A stretch of 64,000 nucleotides of DNA. Origin: Butyrivibrio sp. XPD2006 (GTDB lineage Bacteria > Bacillota > Clostridia > Lachnospirales > Lachnospiraceae). Of this stretch, positions 51,701 to 62,287 are shown in pieces; within the stretch, counting starts at the first letter, position 1; each line of letters opens with the position of its first letter. Where the stretch lies: positions 371,105 through 435,104 of the forward strand of contig NZ_ATVT01000002.1 of NCBI RefSeq assembly GCF_000420865.1, given 5' to 3'. The notes under the pieces were generated by a model that searched no databases, had not been told where the DNA came from, and saw only the letters and a list, made by a program, of their open reading frames with translations. A program made the position numbers and the translations under genes.

Positions 51701-52519
51701 TCAGACAGTTTTATCATCTGTTTTCATCAAAAAGTCATACACTCTTTTCCTGTAGTCAGGCGCCGTATCAAAGGATGCATGTCCGTATCCGTTGTACATA
51801 TAAAGCGCACAGTCGGTCCTGTTATCCAGTTTTTCAGCAATTTCCATCGTAGCATCACTGTCAAGGACCGCATCGTCAAATGCTCCGATGATAAGTACAG
51901 GGCACTTAATTTTCTCAATCTCATTTGTGACGTCAAAATCTTTGATCGTTTCTGCAAGGACCACGAACTTCTCCAGATCTTTTTCCTTGACAGTCTCTGC
52001 CACGTTGTCAAAGTACTCCCTGTACTGCTCATAAACTTCGGCAGGGTAGACCTCTTTTCCGAAATCCTGATACAGTTCTCTGGGGGCCTTGTCTCTGGCA
52101 AGCTCGATCCAATGATCGATGACAGCGCGCTGCTCAGGCTTAACATGTGACGATGTGTTTCCAAGAACAAGCTTTTTAACAAGTTCAGGATACCTAATCG
52201 CTATGGTCATTGCGATCATTCCACCCTGGGATGCGCCAAAAAGATATACATCCTTAAGGCCCAGTTCTTTCATAGCCTTCGCTGTATCATCCGCCATGTC
52301 ATATATAGTGTACCCCTCTGATACCTCATATTTTCTGTCAAAAAGATATGTGGTAAAATCGCCGCCCATCATAGCATAGCTTGCTTCCACAGCCTCTTTT
52401 GCCCTTATCACGCTCTGAACGCTGAGCCCCGGCAGGATCACAAAGGTCTTGTTACCAAAACCAAACCTGCAATACCCCATCTCGAAGTCTTCTGTCCATA
52501 CCATTCCTGTTTCTGCCAT
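51701..52519 (-). CDS. Alpha/beta hydrolase
   Basis: A 272-residue alpha/beta-hydrolase-fold enzyme. Nucleophile elbow is GASQGG (Ser), catalytic Asp is in IIGAFDDAVLD and His in GYGHASFDTAPDY. The oxyanion segment GLSVQS is upstream. Cytoplasmic, no signal peptide. The cap domain (about 130-195) suggests a small ester or C-C bond substrate; it cannot be identified. Start follows GGAGGTAAAGGAA. Confidence 0.85.
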   Translation of the reverse strand: MAETGMVWTEDFEMGYCRFGFGNKTFVILPGLSVQSVIRAKEAVEASYAMMGGDFTTYLFDRKYEVSEGYTIYDMADDTAKAMKELGLKDVYLFGASQGGMIAMTIAIRYPELVKKLVLGNTSSHVKPEQRAVIDHWIELARDKAPRELYQDFGKEVYPAEVYEQYREYFDNVAETVKEKDLEKFVVLAETIKDFDVTNEIEKIKCPVLIIGAFDDAVLDSDATMEIAEKLDNRTDCALYMYNGYGHASFDTAPDYRKRVYDFLMKTDDKTV

Positions 52520-52594
52520 TTCCTTTACCTCCTGGCTTTTCTCTCATTCTATTTCTGGTAGTCTGCTTCGATTTTGATATTATCAGACCTCATA

Positions 52595-53006
52595 TCACAC
52601 TTTTGTCACACCATTAATTCGTTTTTGGCCTATTTTACATGATAGTCGTGTGTAATAAGAAACGACATCTCCTCCTACGTTTCCGTTAAATTCCAGAGTA
52701 TGATGCTCCAGGGTATTGATATCAGTCAAATACCAGGCATCCTTCTCGGTCATTGTTCCCATGGCCAGATCAAGACTGTTTGAAATACAATTTGATATCA
52801 GCTCACCGGTCTCCTCATTATAGGTGTAGGTTCCATACCCCATTAAAGGCATCCACCGGGTATCCTTTTCCACCCCCGGCTGCCTTTACATTTCCTGATG
52901 GCATCGTCAGAAAGGCAATCACCAGCGCAGCAAAAAAGCAGGCATAGATTCCCCTTAGAATCCTGCCCGCTCTACGTTTTGAAACAGTGTGTTTTGGTCT
53001 ATACAT
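52595..53006 (-). pseudogene. Secreted small protein gene split by a +1 frameshift
   Basis: The 5' part (53006-52873) encodes a signal-peptide-like N-terminus (MYRPKHTVSKRRAGRILRG, then YACFFAALVIAFLTMP). After the run of five C at 52873-52877 (G on the coding strand) the frame ends at 52818. Removing one G joins it to the second frame (52595-52873: VEKDTRWMPLMGYGTYTY...), giving a plausible ~136-residue secreted protein. A site AGGAGAAGG precedes the start. It is either a pseudogene, a slippage-controlled gene or a sequencing error. Confidence 0.7.
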
Positions 53007-53144
53007 AAACCTTCTCCTGTTTATAAAAAATTAAGACAATGTTTGTATCTTCGATATTTTCATGTATAATTATCCGTTTATACTAATAGTATAACTGAAA
53101 TAGTGGTCCCCACTTATGAATTTTTAATTAAAAAGGAGGCTCCC

Positions 53145-54725
53145 ATGAAAAACAGACTACGATACTTAGCCTTAATAATGGCCCTGGTGGTTGCATCCAC
53201 AGCCTGTGCAGGAGCCAAGGAAGAACCAGCCGCTCCCGAGCCGGAAGATACCGCTGTAGAAGAAGCAACTGAAGCTGCAACTGAAGCCCCTGTGGAGGAA
53301 GTCAAAGAAGAACCTGCAGAGCCGGAACTGGAAGAGCCCGATAACGTGGTTGAGCCCCAGTTCACTGACGATTTTGATGAAGTCGAAGACTACTCTGCAT
53401 ACCTCGAAGACAGCAGTGTAAAGTCAGGCAGCAGGATCTGGATACAGGGCAAAGTTACCGGCTATGACAAAGAGGCCAAGGCTATCACCGTAAAGACTAA
53501 GGACGGCGACTGGATCGTGTCAGTTGGCGCCTCAGGAACAGATGATTACTACAAGCTTGTAGAAAAGACTGTAGATCAGTTCGTAAGAGTATTCGGAGTA
53601 TATACCGGGTATGAAGCCGACTATGGAATGCCATCAATGGCTTTCCAGCCCAAGGATTTCCAGAAATACGCATTCCGTCTGGAAAGTGTTGATAATAATT
53701 TCCGTCTGACTCAGGTTGATTACATCGTCAGCATCCCTAAGTTTGATCAGGACGAAAGCTTTATCAACATCACCTACAAGATGCCTTCTGTCTGGACAAA
53801 GGACGACAGCGAAAACGCCCACTATTACAGATTCCCGGAAGACACTCTTGCTTCATTTGTAATGTACAATTACATAGAAAATGCCAATTCAGGTTTCGAC
53901 GAAGTTGATCCGGATAGTATACTTTCAGATCTGGCAGACAGCTATGTAGATGAAGGTGATGATGTTCTCAGAAAGCAATCATTCAAACTTGCAGGAAATC
54001 CTGCTCTTTGCTTTGAGATGGCTTTCACACCGGATGGATTCCCTATCCCTCTGACCATGTTCTGCTATATGTTCATTGTTGAGAACCAGTACTACTTCTA
54101 TGGCATCACCGAACCTTATCTGGTTGGCGAGACCAGCAAGACACTGCTGGCAAATCTTTTGTCAGATGTCAAATACACCGCAGAAGGCACAGAAACTGCA
54201 GAAGCCAAGGCTGATGCATCCACAGAAGCATCCTCAGAAGCAAGCAAGGATGATAAAGAGGCTTCGACCAAGACTGACAGTACTTCTGAAAAGGCAGACA
54301 GTACTTCTGCGAAGACAGACAGTGCTTCTTCAGAGAAGACCAATGCTGCAGCTGATAATACGGCCACAGAACCTGCCAAGACAGAGGCTGAAAGACCTGC
54401 TCATCCGCCTAAATCCGAAATTGAAGGCAAAATCTTTACACAGCACGGAAAGATGAAACTCACCGGTGAAGTCAACGGTGAAACAAAGACTATTGAAGGC
54501 GAGGAAGATTTCCCTGTAATCCTCATCACCAGTGATATCATGGCAAACTACAACGAATCAACAGGTGTAACTAATTGTACTTTGGAAATGGAAGGTATAC
54601 CGGTAAGCGTAACCTTCACCTTCTCCTATGATTCCAATGGTAACATCACTTATGTAACTGCTCCATTCAGTTATACAACAGCGCAGTATACTGCCGAAGG
54701 AGTTATGAGCGGAAAGCGCCAGTGA
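53145..54725 (+). CDS. Cell-surface lipoprotein with low-complexity linkers
   Basis: A 526-residue lipoprotein. The signal peptide MKNRLRYLALIMALVVASTA ends at Cys21. A Glu/Pro/Ala-rich tether (22-75) is followed by an OB-like domain (SGSRIWIQGKVTGYDKEAK, about 100-170), a folded domain (about 180-360) and a second low-complexity stretch rich in Ala/Ser/Thr/Glu/Lys (about 365-440), then a C-terminal domain (about 440-526). The Ala/Glu-rich segments look like spacers across the wall. The two structured parts are not recognised. Start at 53145 follows AAGGAGG. Confidence 0.78.
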   Translation: MKNRLRYLALIMALVVASTACAGAKEEPAAPEPEDTAVEEATEAATEAPVEEVKEEPAEPELEEPDNVVEPQFTDDFDEVEDYSAYLEDSSVKSGSRIWIQGKVTGYDKEAKAITVKTKDGDWIVSVGASGTDDYYKLVEKTVDQFVRVFGVYTGYEADYGMPSMAFQPKDFQKYAFRLESVDNNFRLTQVDYIVSIPKFDQDESFINITYKMPSVWTKDDSENAHYYRFPEDTLASFVMYNYIENANSGFDEVDPDSILSDLADSYVDEGDDVLRKQSFKLAGNPALCFEMAFTPDGFPIPLTMFCYMFIVENQYYFYGITEPYLVGETSKTLLANLLSDVKYTAEGTETAEAKADASTEASSEASKDDKEASTKTDSTSEKADSTSAKTDSASSEKTNAAADNTATEPAKTEAERPAHPPKSEIEGKIFTQHGKMKLTGEVNGETKTIEGEEDFPVILITSDIMANYNESTGVTNCTLEMEGIPVSVTFTFSYDSNGNITYVTAPFSYTTAQYTAEGVMSGKRQ

Positions 54726-54747
54726 TGATCAAGAAAGGATAACGAAA

Positions 54748-55182
54748 ATGAAGGGACGTCAGACTATTAAGATAAACAGGTCCATGACCCCCGATGATAT
54801 TCTCCATTTTATGGAGGCACATTGGGACAGAGAGAACATGTCAGAATTCGGAACCACCACAAAGCGAAATGGCGATCTTGAGTATATTGTTCTTCCGGCC
54901 ACTGAAAACTGGGATGTAATCATCTACCCAAAGGAAGCCGGCGGTCTATTCAACAAGGACAACAAGCTGGTAATGTGTGCAGCAAGAGCTTCCCATGCAA
55001 TTGATCCGTCCAAGGTTGACTACACCAAGTACTTCAGAAGAAGCAAGGACGCCTTCGACAAGATCAAGGATTCAAAGGAAGCCATTGATCTGAACGCAGA
55101 AATGATGGGCCCTTGTGAAGATGCTCTGCAGGAATATACAGGATTTATGAAGAAACTCCTGGAAGAAAACGGATACTTATAA
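54748..55182 (+). CDS. Hypothetical cytoplasmic protein
   Basis: A 144-residue soluble protein with mixed alpha/beta prediction (RSMTPDDILHFMEAHWDREN near the start, YTGFMKKLLEENGYL at the end). No recognised domain. It follows the lipoprotein gene by 22 bp with a good site (GAAAGGA), so both are probably one transcript ended by the 55193 hairpin. Confidence 0.68.
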   Translation: MKGRQTIKINRSMTPDDILHFMEAHWDRENMSEFGTTTKRNGDLEYIVLPATENWDVIIYPKEAGGLFNKDNKLVMCAARASHAIDPSKVDYTKYFRRSKDAFDKIKDSKEAIDLNAEMMGPCEDALQEYTGFMKKLLEENGYL

Positions 55183-55192
55183 AATTAATCAA

Positions 55193-55229
55193 AAACCGCG
55201 ATAGTTACTTCCTGTAACTACCGCGGTTT
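55193..55229. terminator. Bidirectional terminator between the 54748 gene and tig
   Basis: Stem AAACCGCG-a-TAGTTAC / GTAACTA-c-CGCGGTTT with a five-base loop, followed by TATCTTTGTTTTT on the plus strand and TTTTTGATT on the minus strand. Confidence 0.88.
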
Positions 55230-55262
55230 ATCTTTGTTTTTATTTATCGAACCGGGAATTGA

Positions 55263-56717
55263 TTAAGCCTCTTCCTCAGTCTTCTTCTTTCTTGTTGTTC
55301 TCTTTGGCTTCTCTTCGCCATCCTCAGCAGCTGCCTTCTTGGTAGTAGTCTTCTTGGCTGCTGTCTTCTTGGGCTTCTCCTCGCCATCAGCTGCAGCTGC
55401 CTTCTTAGCAGTTGTCTTCTTAGCTGCCTTCTTGGCGCCTTCCTTAACGTTCTCTACAAGGAAGTCTGCTGCCTTCTGAACTGCAAGATCGCTCTTAAGC
55501 TGCTTCTTCTCAGCATCTGACATCATCTCTTTGAGCTTCTCAACTTCCATTCTGTACTGGTGAGCCATGCTCTCAATCTCTGCATCAACATCTGCATCAG
55601 AAACCTCGATCTTCTCAGCCTCAGCAACTGCCTCAAGAACAAGTCTACTCTTGATCCTCTCGATAGCCTGTGGCTTAACCTGTGCGAGCATCTGATCTAC
55701 AGATCCGCCTGTGTACTGAAGATACTGATCCATGTTCATGCCCTGCATCTGAAGTCTCTGAGCGAACTCATTGACCATCTGTCTCTGCTGGGTCTCGATC
55801 ATAGCTTCAGGAAGCTCCATCTCAGAATCCTCGATGACAGCTCTTACAACTGCATCTTCTCTCTTAGCCTTCTCATCAGCTGCCTTCTTCTCTTCAAGCT
55901 TCTTCTTAACATCTTCCTTGTACTCAGCTACTGTATCGAAACCTGCATCTGATGCAAATTCGTCATTGAGCTCAGGAAGCTCTTTAGCTCTGATTGAATT
56001 AACCTTGCACTTGAAGGTTGCATCCTTGCCTGCAAGATTCTCTGCCTGATAGTCCTCAGGGAACTTAACGTTTACATCGCCTTCCTGACCGATCTCGAAG
56101 CCTACAAGCTGCTCCTCGAATCCGGGAATGAATGCGCCTGAACCGATTGTAAGAGGATAATCTGTTCCCTTACCGCCGTCAAATGCAACACCATCAACAA
56201 ATCCCTCGAAATCAAGAGAAACTGTATCGCCGTCCTTAACTGCTCTGTCTGTAACGTCGATTGATCTTGCATTCATGTTTCTCTGCTTGTCGATCTCAGC
56301 GTCAACCTCGTCATCTGTTACATCGAGGTCCATCTTCTCAACTTCGATTCCCTTATATTTTCCAAGCTTAACAGGTGGCTTAAGTGCTACCTCAGCAGTG
56401 AATACGAAATCCTTACCTGCCTCAAGCTCCTCAACATCAATCTTAGGTGAAGATACGACATCCTCGCCGCACTCTTCAACTGCCTTAGGATACTCTTCCT
56501 CGATAAGATCGTTGGCAGCATCCTCATAGAATACTCCCTTGCCGTACATCTGCTCGATCATCTTACGAGGAGCCTTACCCTTACGGAATCCAGGAATCTG
56601 GATCTTGTTTTTGTTCTTCTGGTATGCTTTCTCAATAGCCTTCTCAAGCTGTTCTGCAGGAACTGTGATCTTAAGCTTGGCCATGTTGTTTTCAAGCTTC
56701 TCAACTGTTACGCTCAT
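55263..56717 (-). CDS. tig: Trigger factor with Lys/Ala-rich C-terminal tail
   Basis: A ribosome-bound chaperone/prolyl isomerase (484 residues). The ribosome-binding signature GFRKGKAPRKMIEQMYG is at about 45-60, the FKBP-type PPIase domain at about 150-245, and the helical arm domain at about 250-430. A further ~55-residue low-complexity tail of AKK/TTKK-type repeats interrupted by two DGEEKP-K segments follows, resembling histone-H1-like tails; family length is usually about 430. Start follows AAAGGAG. It is followed by nothing clpP-like: clpP lies 5.3 kb away. Confidence 0.95.
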   Translation of the reverse strand: MSVTVEKLENNMAKLKITVPAEQLEKAIEKAYQKNKNKIQIPGFRKGKAPRKMIEQMYGKGVFYEDAANDLIEEEYPKAVEECGEDVVSSPKIDVEELEAGKDFVFTAEVALKPPVKLGKYKGIEVEKMDLDVTDDEVDAEIDKQRNMNARSIDVTDRAVKDGDTVSLDFEGFVDGVAFDGGKGTDYPLTIGSGAFIPGFEEQLVGFEIGQEGDVNVKFPEDYQAENLAGKDATFKCKVNSIRAKELPELNDEFASDAGFDTVAEYKEDVKKKLEEKKAADEKAKREDAVVRAVIEDSEMELPEAMIETQQRQMVNEFAQRLQMQGMNMDQYLQYTGGSVDQMLAQVKPQAIERIKSRLVLEAVAEAEKIEVSDADVDAEIESMAHQYRMEVEKLKEMMSDAEKKQLKSDLAVQKAADFLVENVKEGAKKAAKKTTAKKAAAADGEEKPKKTAAKKTTTKKAAAEDGEEKPKRTTRKKKTEEEA

Positions 56718-56809
56718 TTTTGTTTCTCCTTTAATATAATGCTAAATTACCCGTCCGGGCACAGTCGCTAAAAGATTATATCACAACGAATAAAAATAAT
56801 CTATATTTT

Positions 56810-57742
56810 TTATAAAAACATTCCCATACCGAATATAAAGTACAAAAGTCCAAGCTCAGCAATGAGCACAAGACCCATAAAAATCGGAACGGCTATGTTT
56901 ATAACCCTTGTCACACCTCTGGTCCTTTTACCATCAACAATCTGATATACGCTGTAGGGAATAGCCCCCAGAACGCCCATTATGGTAAAGGCAGGAAATG
57001 TTATGAAGAAAAGAACTATGGAGCCAATCCTCACTTTCTCCTTCTGATTATCAAACCAGGCCCTGAAAAATGTGTATGTAAAACTGAAAAAGAAACCTAT
57101 CACCAGGCCTCTTAACCCGGCAAACAGGGTATTCATCGGATCAAACACGCCACGCCCAAAAAACATGCCGTCAATGCTATCGATCATCCCAAAAATCGCA
57201 AAAGCTATTGCAAAATATCCCTGAGTCCTGAATCTGTCCTTTAACTGAGTTTTGTTTCTTGGAAGTGAGCCTTTGGCCTCCTTGGGTCGATAAAACTTCT
57301 CAGCGTTCTTCCTCTGCTCATTTTGCTCCATCGCTTCCTGATGTGCCTTCTGCTGCGCTATCTCCGCATCTGTCATATCACCGCTTCTTGCCCTCAGAAA
57401 AGCTATGAGTGCTTCCCTGTTTCCCTCAGTATATGAGTCGTTTTTTATGGTAAGAATAAGCTTCTTTTCAAGTGAACAGATAAAATCGTAGGCATCACCT
57501 GCATAGAACTTCACCGATTTATTAAGCGGTAAAAAGACATCTTTAAACACGCCTTCTGCTCCGGCCACAATAAACCTTACCTGCTTGTCGTCAGCGACAA
57601 GACTGCAGGTAACATCGCCGTCAATATATTCAGGCTTGAGAAGATTCTCACACCCTGACAGTTCCCTGGCTCCCAGCGCCGCAAGCTCTGCTTCACAGGC
57701 TCTTAATACTCCCTCATCAAGACTGTATAAAACCTTAACCAT
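56810..57742 (-). CDS. Membrane protein of unknown function
   Basis: A 310-residue protein: soluble N-terminal part (about 1-165), with a charged helix (DMTDAEIAQQKAHQEAMEQN), then about four transmembrane helices (GYFAIAFAIFGMIDSI, LVIGFFFSFTYTFFRAWF, IVLFFITFPAFTIMGVLG, VPIFMGLVLIAELGLLYFIF). No motif is recognised. Start follows GGGGAG. It is monocistronic between tig and the chemoreceptors, on the opposite strand to the latter. Confidence 0.65.
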   Translation of the reverse strand: MVKVLYSLDEGVLRACEAELAALGARELSGCENLLKPEYIDGDVTCSLVADDKQVRFIVAGAEGVFKDVFLPLNKSVKFYAGDAYDFICSLEKKLILTIKNDSYTEGNREALIAFLRARSGDMTDAEIAQQKAHQEAMEQNEQRKNAEKFYRPKEAKGSLPRNKTQLKDRFRTQGYFAIAFAIFGMIDSIDGMFFGRGVFDPMNTLFAGLRGLVIGFFFSFTYTFFRAWFDNQKEKVRIGSIVLFFITFPAFTIMGVLGAIPYSVYQIVDGKRTRGVTRVINIAVPIFMGLVLIAELGLLYFIFGMGMFL

Positions 57743-57920
57743 TATGTTTTCTCCCCAAAATTCATGATATCAACTCCGCTATTTTACAAAAAATATTCCA
57801 AATATAAAAGAGGGTATAAAGCTTTTTGTGAAATTGCCGAAATATCATAATGTGCATACTCTTTAAATCATTAAATATTCATTATATTTATGAAGGATAT
57901 TGCACTTTTTTCCGCTCAAA

Positions 57921-57940
57921 GTTGTATAATATAAAGTGCA
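57921..57940 (+). promoter_or_regulatory. Promoter core of chemoreceptor A, shared with receptor B
   Basis: A 20-bp block GTTGTATAATATAAAGTGCA, with a TATAAT -10 box, occurs identically at 60175-60194 before the second receptor. TTGCAC upstream is a possible -35 but the spacing is about 19 bp. Conservation of the AATCATTAAA region further upstream indicates that the promoter was duplicated with the gene. Confidence 0.7.
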
Positions 57941-57970
57941 CGGATTATCAAAATATCATGGAGGCGTGTT

Positions 57971-59989
57971 ATGGCAAAAGAGAAAAAAAGTAAATCTTCA
58001 AACAGTATTTCATTTTTCAACAGCATTAAGACCAGACTCATATCTGTCATGATGCTTGTTGCGATCGTTCCTCTTGTGATCGCAATAATCGTGAGCTATG
58101 TAACATCCACCAAAAAAGCTACAGCCGACGCTGTTGATGCTCTGGACTGGCAGGCATGGTACATAGAGTCATCATTCGAAACCGTGATCCAGAAAAACAT
58201 CATTGCAATGCAGGCTATTGCAGCAGCACCTTCTACAAAGACCTTTTATATTAATCCAACGGATCTCACAGCGGCTTCCAAAGCTCAGGCTTATCTGAAT
58301 ACCGTTGATGCATCTCTTAACGACGGAAACATCTCCGTTCTGACAGGTGCAGACGGAATGCAGCTGCTTCGCGCTTCCGGAAAACTTGTAGATGTATCTC
58401 AAAGAGAATATTTCAAGCAGGCTATGGCAGGAAACTGTTATGTATCAGACGTTATAACTTCCGCTTCAACAGGTGCAAGACAGATCACCATCGTTGCTCC
58501 GGTATATGCCGACGACGGAACTATCGTAGGTATGGTTCAGCGTAACTACAGCATGGATGCTCTTCATGAAATCCTTGCAGCAGAAGCTGAAGATGCCTTT
58601 GTTTCTGACAGAACAGGTATGGTAGCAGCCATGTCCGCCATGGAGATCACTCCTGAAAATGAAAAAGATATCGATCTCTCAGGTGCTCCTTTTATGAGTG
58701 ACACAGGCGAGAGCGGAATGTATCAGCAGAATGCAGGTAACGGCGAGTCCATGATATGTTGGGTTAGATCATCTTCATCAGGCTTTGTTATCGCGTGCGC
58801 AAGAAGCGTGAAGCAGATCAAATCAACCGCCACATCAGCTGCCTGGCTTGTAATCATCATCGGTATCATACTTGCAATAGGTGCAGGTATTATCTCATTC
58901 TTCATGTCAAAAGCATTTACAGATCCTATCGGCGATGTAAATGATTCACTCTCAGCTCTTGCTGACGGTAGATTTAAGCCGGTAGATAAGCACCACCAAA
59001 GAAAAGATGAATTTGGAGGAATGGTAAGAAGCACCAACACAGTCATCTCCAAACTTGAAGAAATAGTATCCCATATCAAGGCATCCGCTTCAGACGTAGG
59101 AACATCCTCCGAGGAACTCTCCGACATGGCCAACCAGATTTCACAGACGGCTGAGGATGTATCAAATGCAGTACAGGAAATTGCCTCCGGAGCGACTCAG
59201 CAGGCAGACGAGATCCAGAGCGCTTCAGAGAATGTAGGAAAGATCGGCGATGCAGTCGGAGACGTCCAGAACTCTACAGGCAGCCTTTCAGATCTGGCAA
59301 GCAAGATGAAAGAAGCTTCAGAAGTTTCCAGCACATCCCTCGCTTCACTTCAGGATTCCTCAGCTGAGATGACTGCAAAGATCGATGATATTTCAAGAAC
59401 CATCAGCGCAACTCAGGACGCTGTTACAAACATCAACGACAAGGTTGAGGGTATCGCTTCCATCGCAACACAGACAAACCTCCTCTCACTGAATGCTTCA
59501 ATCGAGGCTGCAAGAGCAGGCGAAGCAGGAAAAGGCTTTGCGGTTGTTGCAGAAGAAATCGGCAAACTTGCTGATGATTCAAAGGCTATGGCAGACGATA
59601 TCAGAAAAGAGATGGATGTACTTCTTGAACAGTCCAAGGCAGCTGTTCAGGCAGCCGAAGATGTTAAGCAGGGTAACCAGGATCAGCAGATAGCTCTCGG
59701 CGAGACGCTGAATGCAGTAAACGGAATGCTTGGCGATATCAGCAGCACAGTAGGCGGCGTACAGCTCATTTCCCAAGGCGCAGACACCTGCGAATCATCA
59801 AAGAACGCAGTAGTAGATACCATGAGTGCACTCTCGGCTATCTCCGAAGAAAACGCTGCTTCTTCAGAAGAGACAGGCGCATCCATGCAGGAACTCTCCG
59901 CAACAGTTACAACACTTGCAGGTTCTGCAAACAACCTGAAGGAAATTGCAGAACAGCTCAACAACGAAATGCAGTTCTTCAAATCATAA
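57971..59989 (+). CDS. Methyl-accepting chemotaxis protein A (dCache-HAMP-MA)
   Basis: A 672-residue chemoreceptor: lysine-rich N-terminal tail ([11 protein letters not shown]), first helix (about 23-45), extracellular dCache domain (about 50-280; [22 protein letters not shown] and YFKQAMAGN are typical Cache ligand-pocket segments), second helix (about 292-312), HAMP, methylation helices and the tip [20 protein letters not shown]. No pentapeptide tether is visible at the C-terminus (ends in NNEMQFFKS). It is a tandem paralogue of the gene at 60225. Start follows a GGAGGC site. Confidence 0.95.
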   Translation: MAKEKKSKSSNSISFFNSIKTRLISVMMLVAIVPLVIAIIVSYVTSTKKATADAVDALDWQAWYIESSFETVIQKNIIAMQAIAAAPSTKTFYINPTDLTAASKAQAYLNTVDASLNDGNISVLTGADGMQLLRASGKLVDVSQREYFKQAMAGNCYVSDVITSASTGARQITIVAPVYADDGTIVGMVQRNYSMDALHEILAAEAEDAFVSDRTGMVAAMSAMEITPENEKDIDLSGAPFMSDTGESGMYQQNAGNGESMICWVRSSSSGFVIACARSVKQIKSTATSAAWLVIIIGIILAIGAGIISFFMSKAFTDPIGDVNDSLSALADGRFKPVDKHHQRKDEFGGMVRSTNTVISKLEEIVSHIKASASDVGTSSEELSDMANQISQTAEDVSNAVQEIASGATQQADEIQSASENVGKIGDAVGDVQNSTGSLSDLASKMKEASEVSSTSLASLQDSSAEMTAKIDDISRTISATQDAVTNINDKVEGIASIATQTNLLSLNASIEAARAGEAGKGFAVVAEEIGKLADDSKAMADDIRKEMDVLLEQSKAAVQAAEDVKQGNQDQQIALGETLNAVNGMLGDISSTVGGVQLISQGADTCESSKNAVVDTMSALSAISEENAASSEETGASMQELSATVTTLAGSANNLKEIAEQLNNEMQFFKS

Positions 59990-60021
59990 ATCCGGTCAAA
60001 CACGCTATAAATATACAAAAT

Positions 60022-60047
60022 AGAGCGTACAGTTTTCTGTACGCTCT
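60022..60047 (+). terminator. Terminator after chemoreceptor A
   Basis: Stem AGAGCGTACAG / CTGTACGCTCT with a four-base T loop and a T run. A nearly identical hairpin follows receptor B. Confidence 0.9.
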
Positions 60048-60174
60048 TTTTTTATTTAAGAGAGAAAGCCGCTCCCCACCGCGAATTCATCGTCGTCACG
60101 CAAAAATGAATATATATTAAATCATTAAAACATTATTATATTTACGTATATCACCGCCTCGTTTTCCGCGCCGA

Positions 60175-60194
60175 GTTGTATAATATAAAGTGCA
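60175..60194 (+). promoter_or_regulatory. Promoter core of chemoreceptor B
   Basis: Identical 20-bp block to 57921-57940, at the same distance from the start codon; see that entry. Confidence 0.7.
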
Positions 60195-60224
60195 TGAATT
60201 ATCTAAATATCATGGAGGCGTGTT

Positions 60225-62258
60225 ATGGCAAAAGAAAAAAAAGCAAAGACAAACAACTCAGGTTCAGGCATTTCATTTTTTAACAGTGTAAGGACGAAAA
60301 TTGTAGCAATCATGTTGGCCGTAGCCATCATTCCACTTACAGTGTCGATCATCATCAGTTATACGACATCTACAAATAAAGCGATGAGTGATGCTCAGGA
60401 TTCCATGGCATGGCAAGCGCAATATATACAATCCAGATTTTCATCACTGGTAACCCAGAACCTCAACTTATGCCGTCAGGTTGGTGAAAACCCGACTATC
60501 ATAGCTTATATTACAGCACCCGAGGCCGGTATTAGTGATGATGTCATTTTCGCCACTCTTAAAAGTGTTGATGACGTTTTAAATGACGGCAATAACACAA
60601 CCCTTACGGGAGCAGACGGAATGCAGATAATGCGTTCTGATAACGGCAAGCTTGTTGATGTAAGTAAAAGAGACTACTTTAAAAAGGCCATGGCAGGAAC
60701 TCCCAATGTATCTGATGTCATTGTAAGCAGTTCAACCGGTGTCAGACAGGTAACATTTGCAGCTCCTGTAACTGACGGCAGCGGAAACATATACGGAATA
60801 GTTCAGAGAAACTACGACCTCAACGATTTCCATAAGCTACTTGCCGAAGAGTCAGATGATGCTTTCATCGTTGATACAGCAGGTCTTGTTGCAGCTCACT
60901 CACAGTATGAAATCGGCGAAGGTGCACATGAAGAAGATGACAGATCAAAATCTGAATTCATGACTTCCGGGAAAAACCAGGGCTTCTATTTCGTAGACAC
61001 AGGCAAAGGCTATCATGCATATGTTTCTTACATAAAAGAACCCACTTCCGGGTACACGATCTGTGTAGCATCAAACTCAAAAATTGTTCTTGCTTCATCA
61101 AGAACCACTGCAAGGATCATCATAATAATCGGTATCATCATGGCGATTATAGCTGCAGTAATCTCTGTTATGATGGGTAAAGTTTTTGTAGAACCAATCA
61201 ATCATGTAAGCGATTCTTTATCACAACTCGCAGACGGACGTTTCAAGAATATCAACGAACACAACAGCCGCAAAGATGAGTTTGGCCTGATGATCAACAA
61301 CACCAATTCAGTAATAGACAAACTGAAGGAGATAGTTGCCAAGATCAAAGAATCTGCTTCAGAGGTAGGAACATCCTCCGAGGAACTCTCCGACATGGCC
61401 AACCAGATTTCACAGACGGCTGAGGATGTATCAAATGCAGTACAGGAAATTGCATCAGGAGCAACACAGCAGGCTGATGAAATCCAGAGTGCATCCGAGA
61501 ATGTCGGAAAGATCGGTGATGCCGTAGGCGAAGTTCAGACATCAACAGGAAGTCTTTCAGATCTTGCCGGCAAGATGAAAGAAGCATCTGAAGTTTCCAG
61601 CAGTTCTCTTGCATCCCTGCAGGATTCTTCATCAGAGATGACAGCCAAGATCGATGAGATCTCAAGAACTATCGGCGCAACTCAGGATGCCGTAACAAAT
61701 ATCAATGACAAGGTAGAAGGAATTGCCTCCATCGCAACACAGACCAACCTCCTTTCACTTAATGCTTCCATCGAGGCTGCAAGAGCAGGTGAAGCAGGAA
61801 AAGGATTTGCGGTTGTTGCTGAAGAGATTGGTAAACTTGCCGATGACTCAAAGGCTATGGCAGACGATATCAGAAAAGAAATGGATGTCCTTCTCGAACA
61901 GTCCAAAGCTGCAGTTCAAGCCGCAGAGGATGTAAAACAGGGCAACCAGGATCAGCAGATAGCTCTCGGCGAGACACTCAATGCCGTAAACGGAATGCTG
62001 GGCGACATCAACAGCACTGTAGGCGGTGTACAGCTCATCTCCGATGGCGCAGACACATGCGAATCATCCAAAAATGCAGTTGTTGATACCATGAGCGCAC
62101 TCTCTGCCATTTCCGAGGAGAACGCAGCTTCTTCAGAAGAGACAGGCGCATCCATGCAGGAACTCTCCGCAACAGTTACAACACTTGCAGGTTCCGCAAA
62201 CAACCTGAAAGAAATTGCAGAACAGCTCAATAACGAAATGCAGTTCTTCAAATCATAA
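60225..62258 (+). CDS. Methyl-accepting chemotaxis protein B, tandem paralogue of A
   Basis: A 677-residue chemoreceptor of the same domain order as the gene at 57971. The cytoplasmic part is nearly identical to receptor A, while the dCache sensor (about 45-290) is much more divergent ([21 protein letters not shown] is retained). This indicates gene duplication with retained signalling and altered sensing. Two stretches are identical at the nucleotide level (see findings). Ligand unknown. Start follows GGAGGC. Confidence 0.95.
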   Translation: MAKEKKAKTNNSGSGISFFNSVRTKIVAIMLAVAIIPLTVSIIISYTTSTNKAMSDAQDSMAWQAQYIQSRFSSLVTQNLNLCRQVGENPTIIAYITAPEAGISDDVIFATLKSVDDVLNDGNNTTLTGADGMQIMRSDNGKLVDVSKRDYFKKAMAGTPNVSDVIVSSSTGVRQVTFAAPVTDGSGNIYGIVQRNYDLNDFHKLLAEESDDAFIVDTAGLVAAHSQYEIGEGAHEEDDRSKSEFMTSGKNQGFYFVDTGKGYHAYVSYIKEPTSGYTICVASNSKIVLASSRTTARIIIIIGIIMAIIAAVISVMMGKVFVEPINHVSDSLSQLADGRFKNINEHNSRKDEFGLMINNTNSVIDKLKEIVAKIKESASEVGTSSEELSDMANQISQTAEDVSNAVQEIASGATQQADEIQSASENVGKIGDAVGEVQTSTGSLSDLAGKMKEASEVSSSSLASLQDSSSEMTAKIDEISRTIGATQDAVTNINDKVEGIASIATQTNLLSLNASIEAARAGEAGKGFAVVAEEIGKLADDSKAMADDIRKEMDVLLEQSKAAVQAAEDVKQGNQDQQIALGETLNAVNGMLGDINSTVGGVQLISDGADTCESSKNAVVDTMSALSAISEENAASSEETGASMQELSATVTTLAGSANNLKEIAEQLNNEMQFFKS

Positions 62259-62287
62259 ATCCTGTCAAAACACGCTATACATATACA

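Noticed and set aside
57971..62258. Tandem chemoreceptors as a recent assembly duplication artefact
   Set aside because: Sensor domains and many synonymous sites differ, so they are true paralogues.
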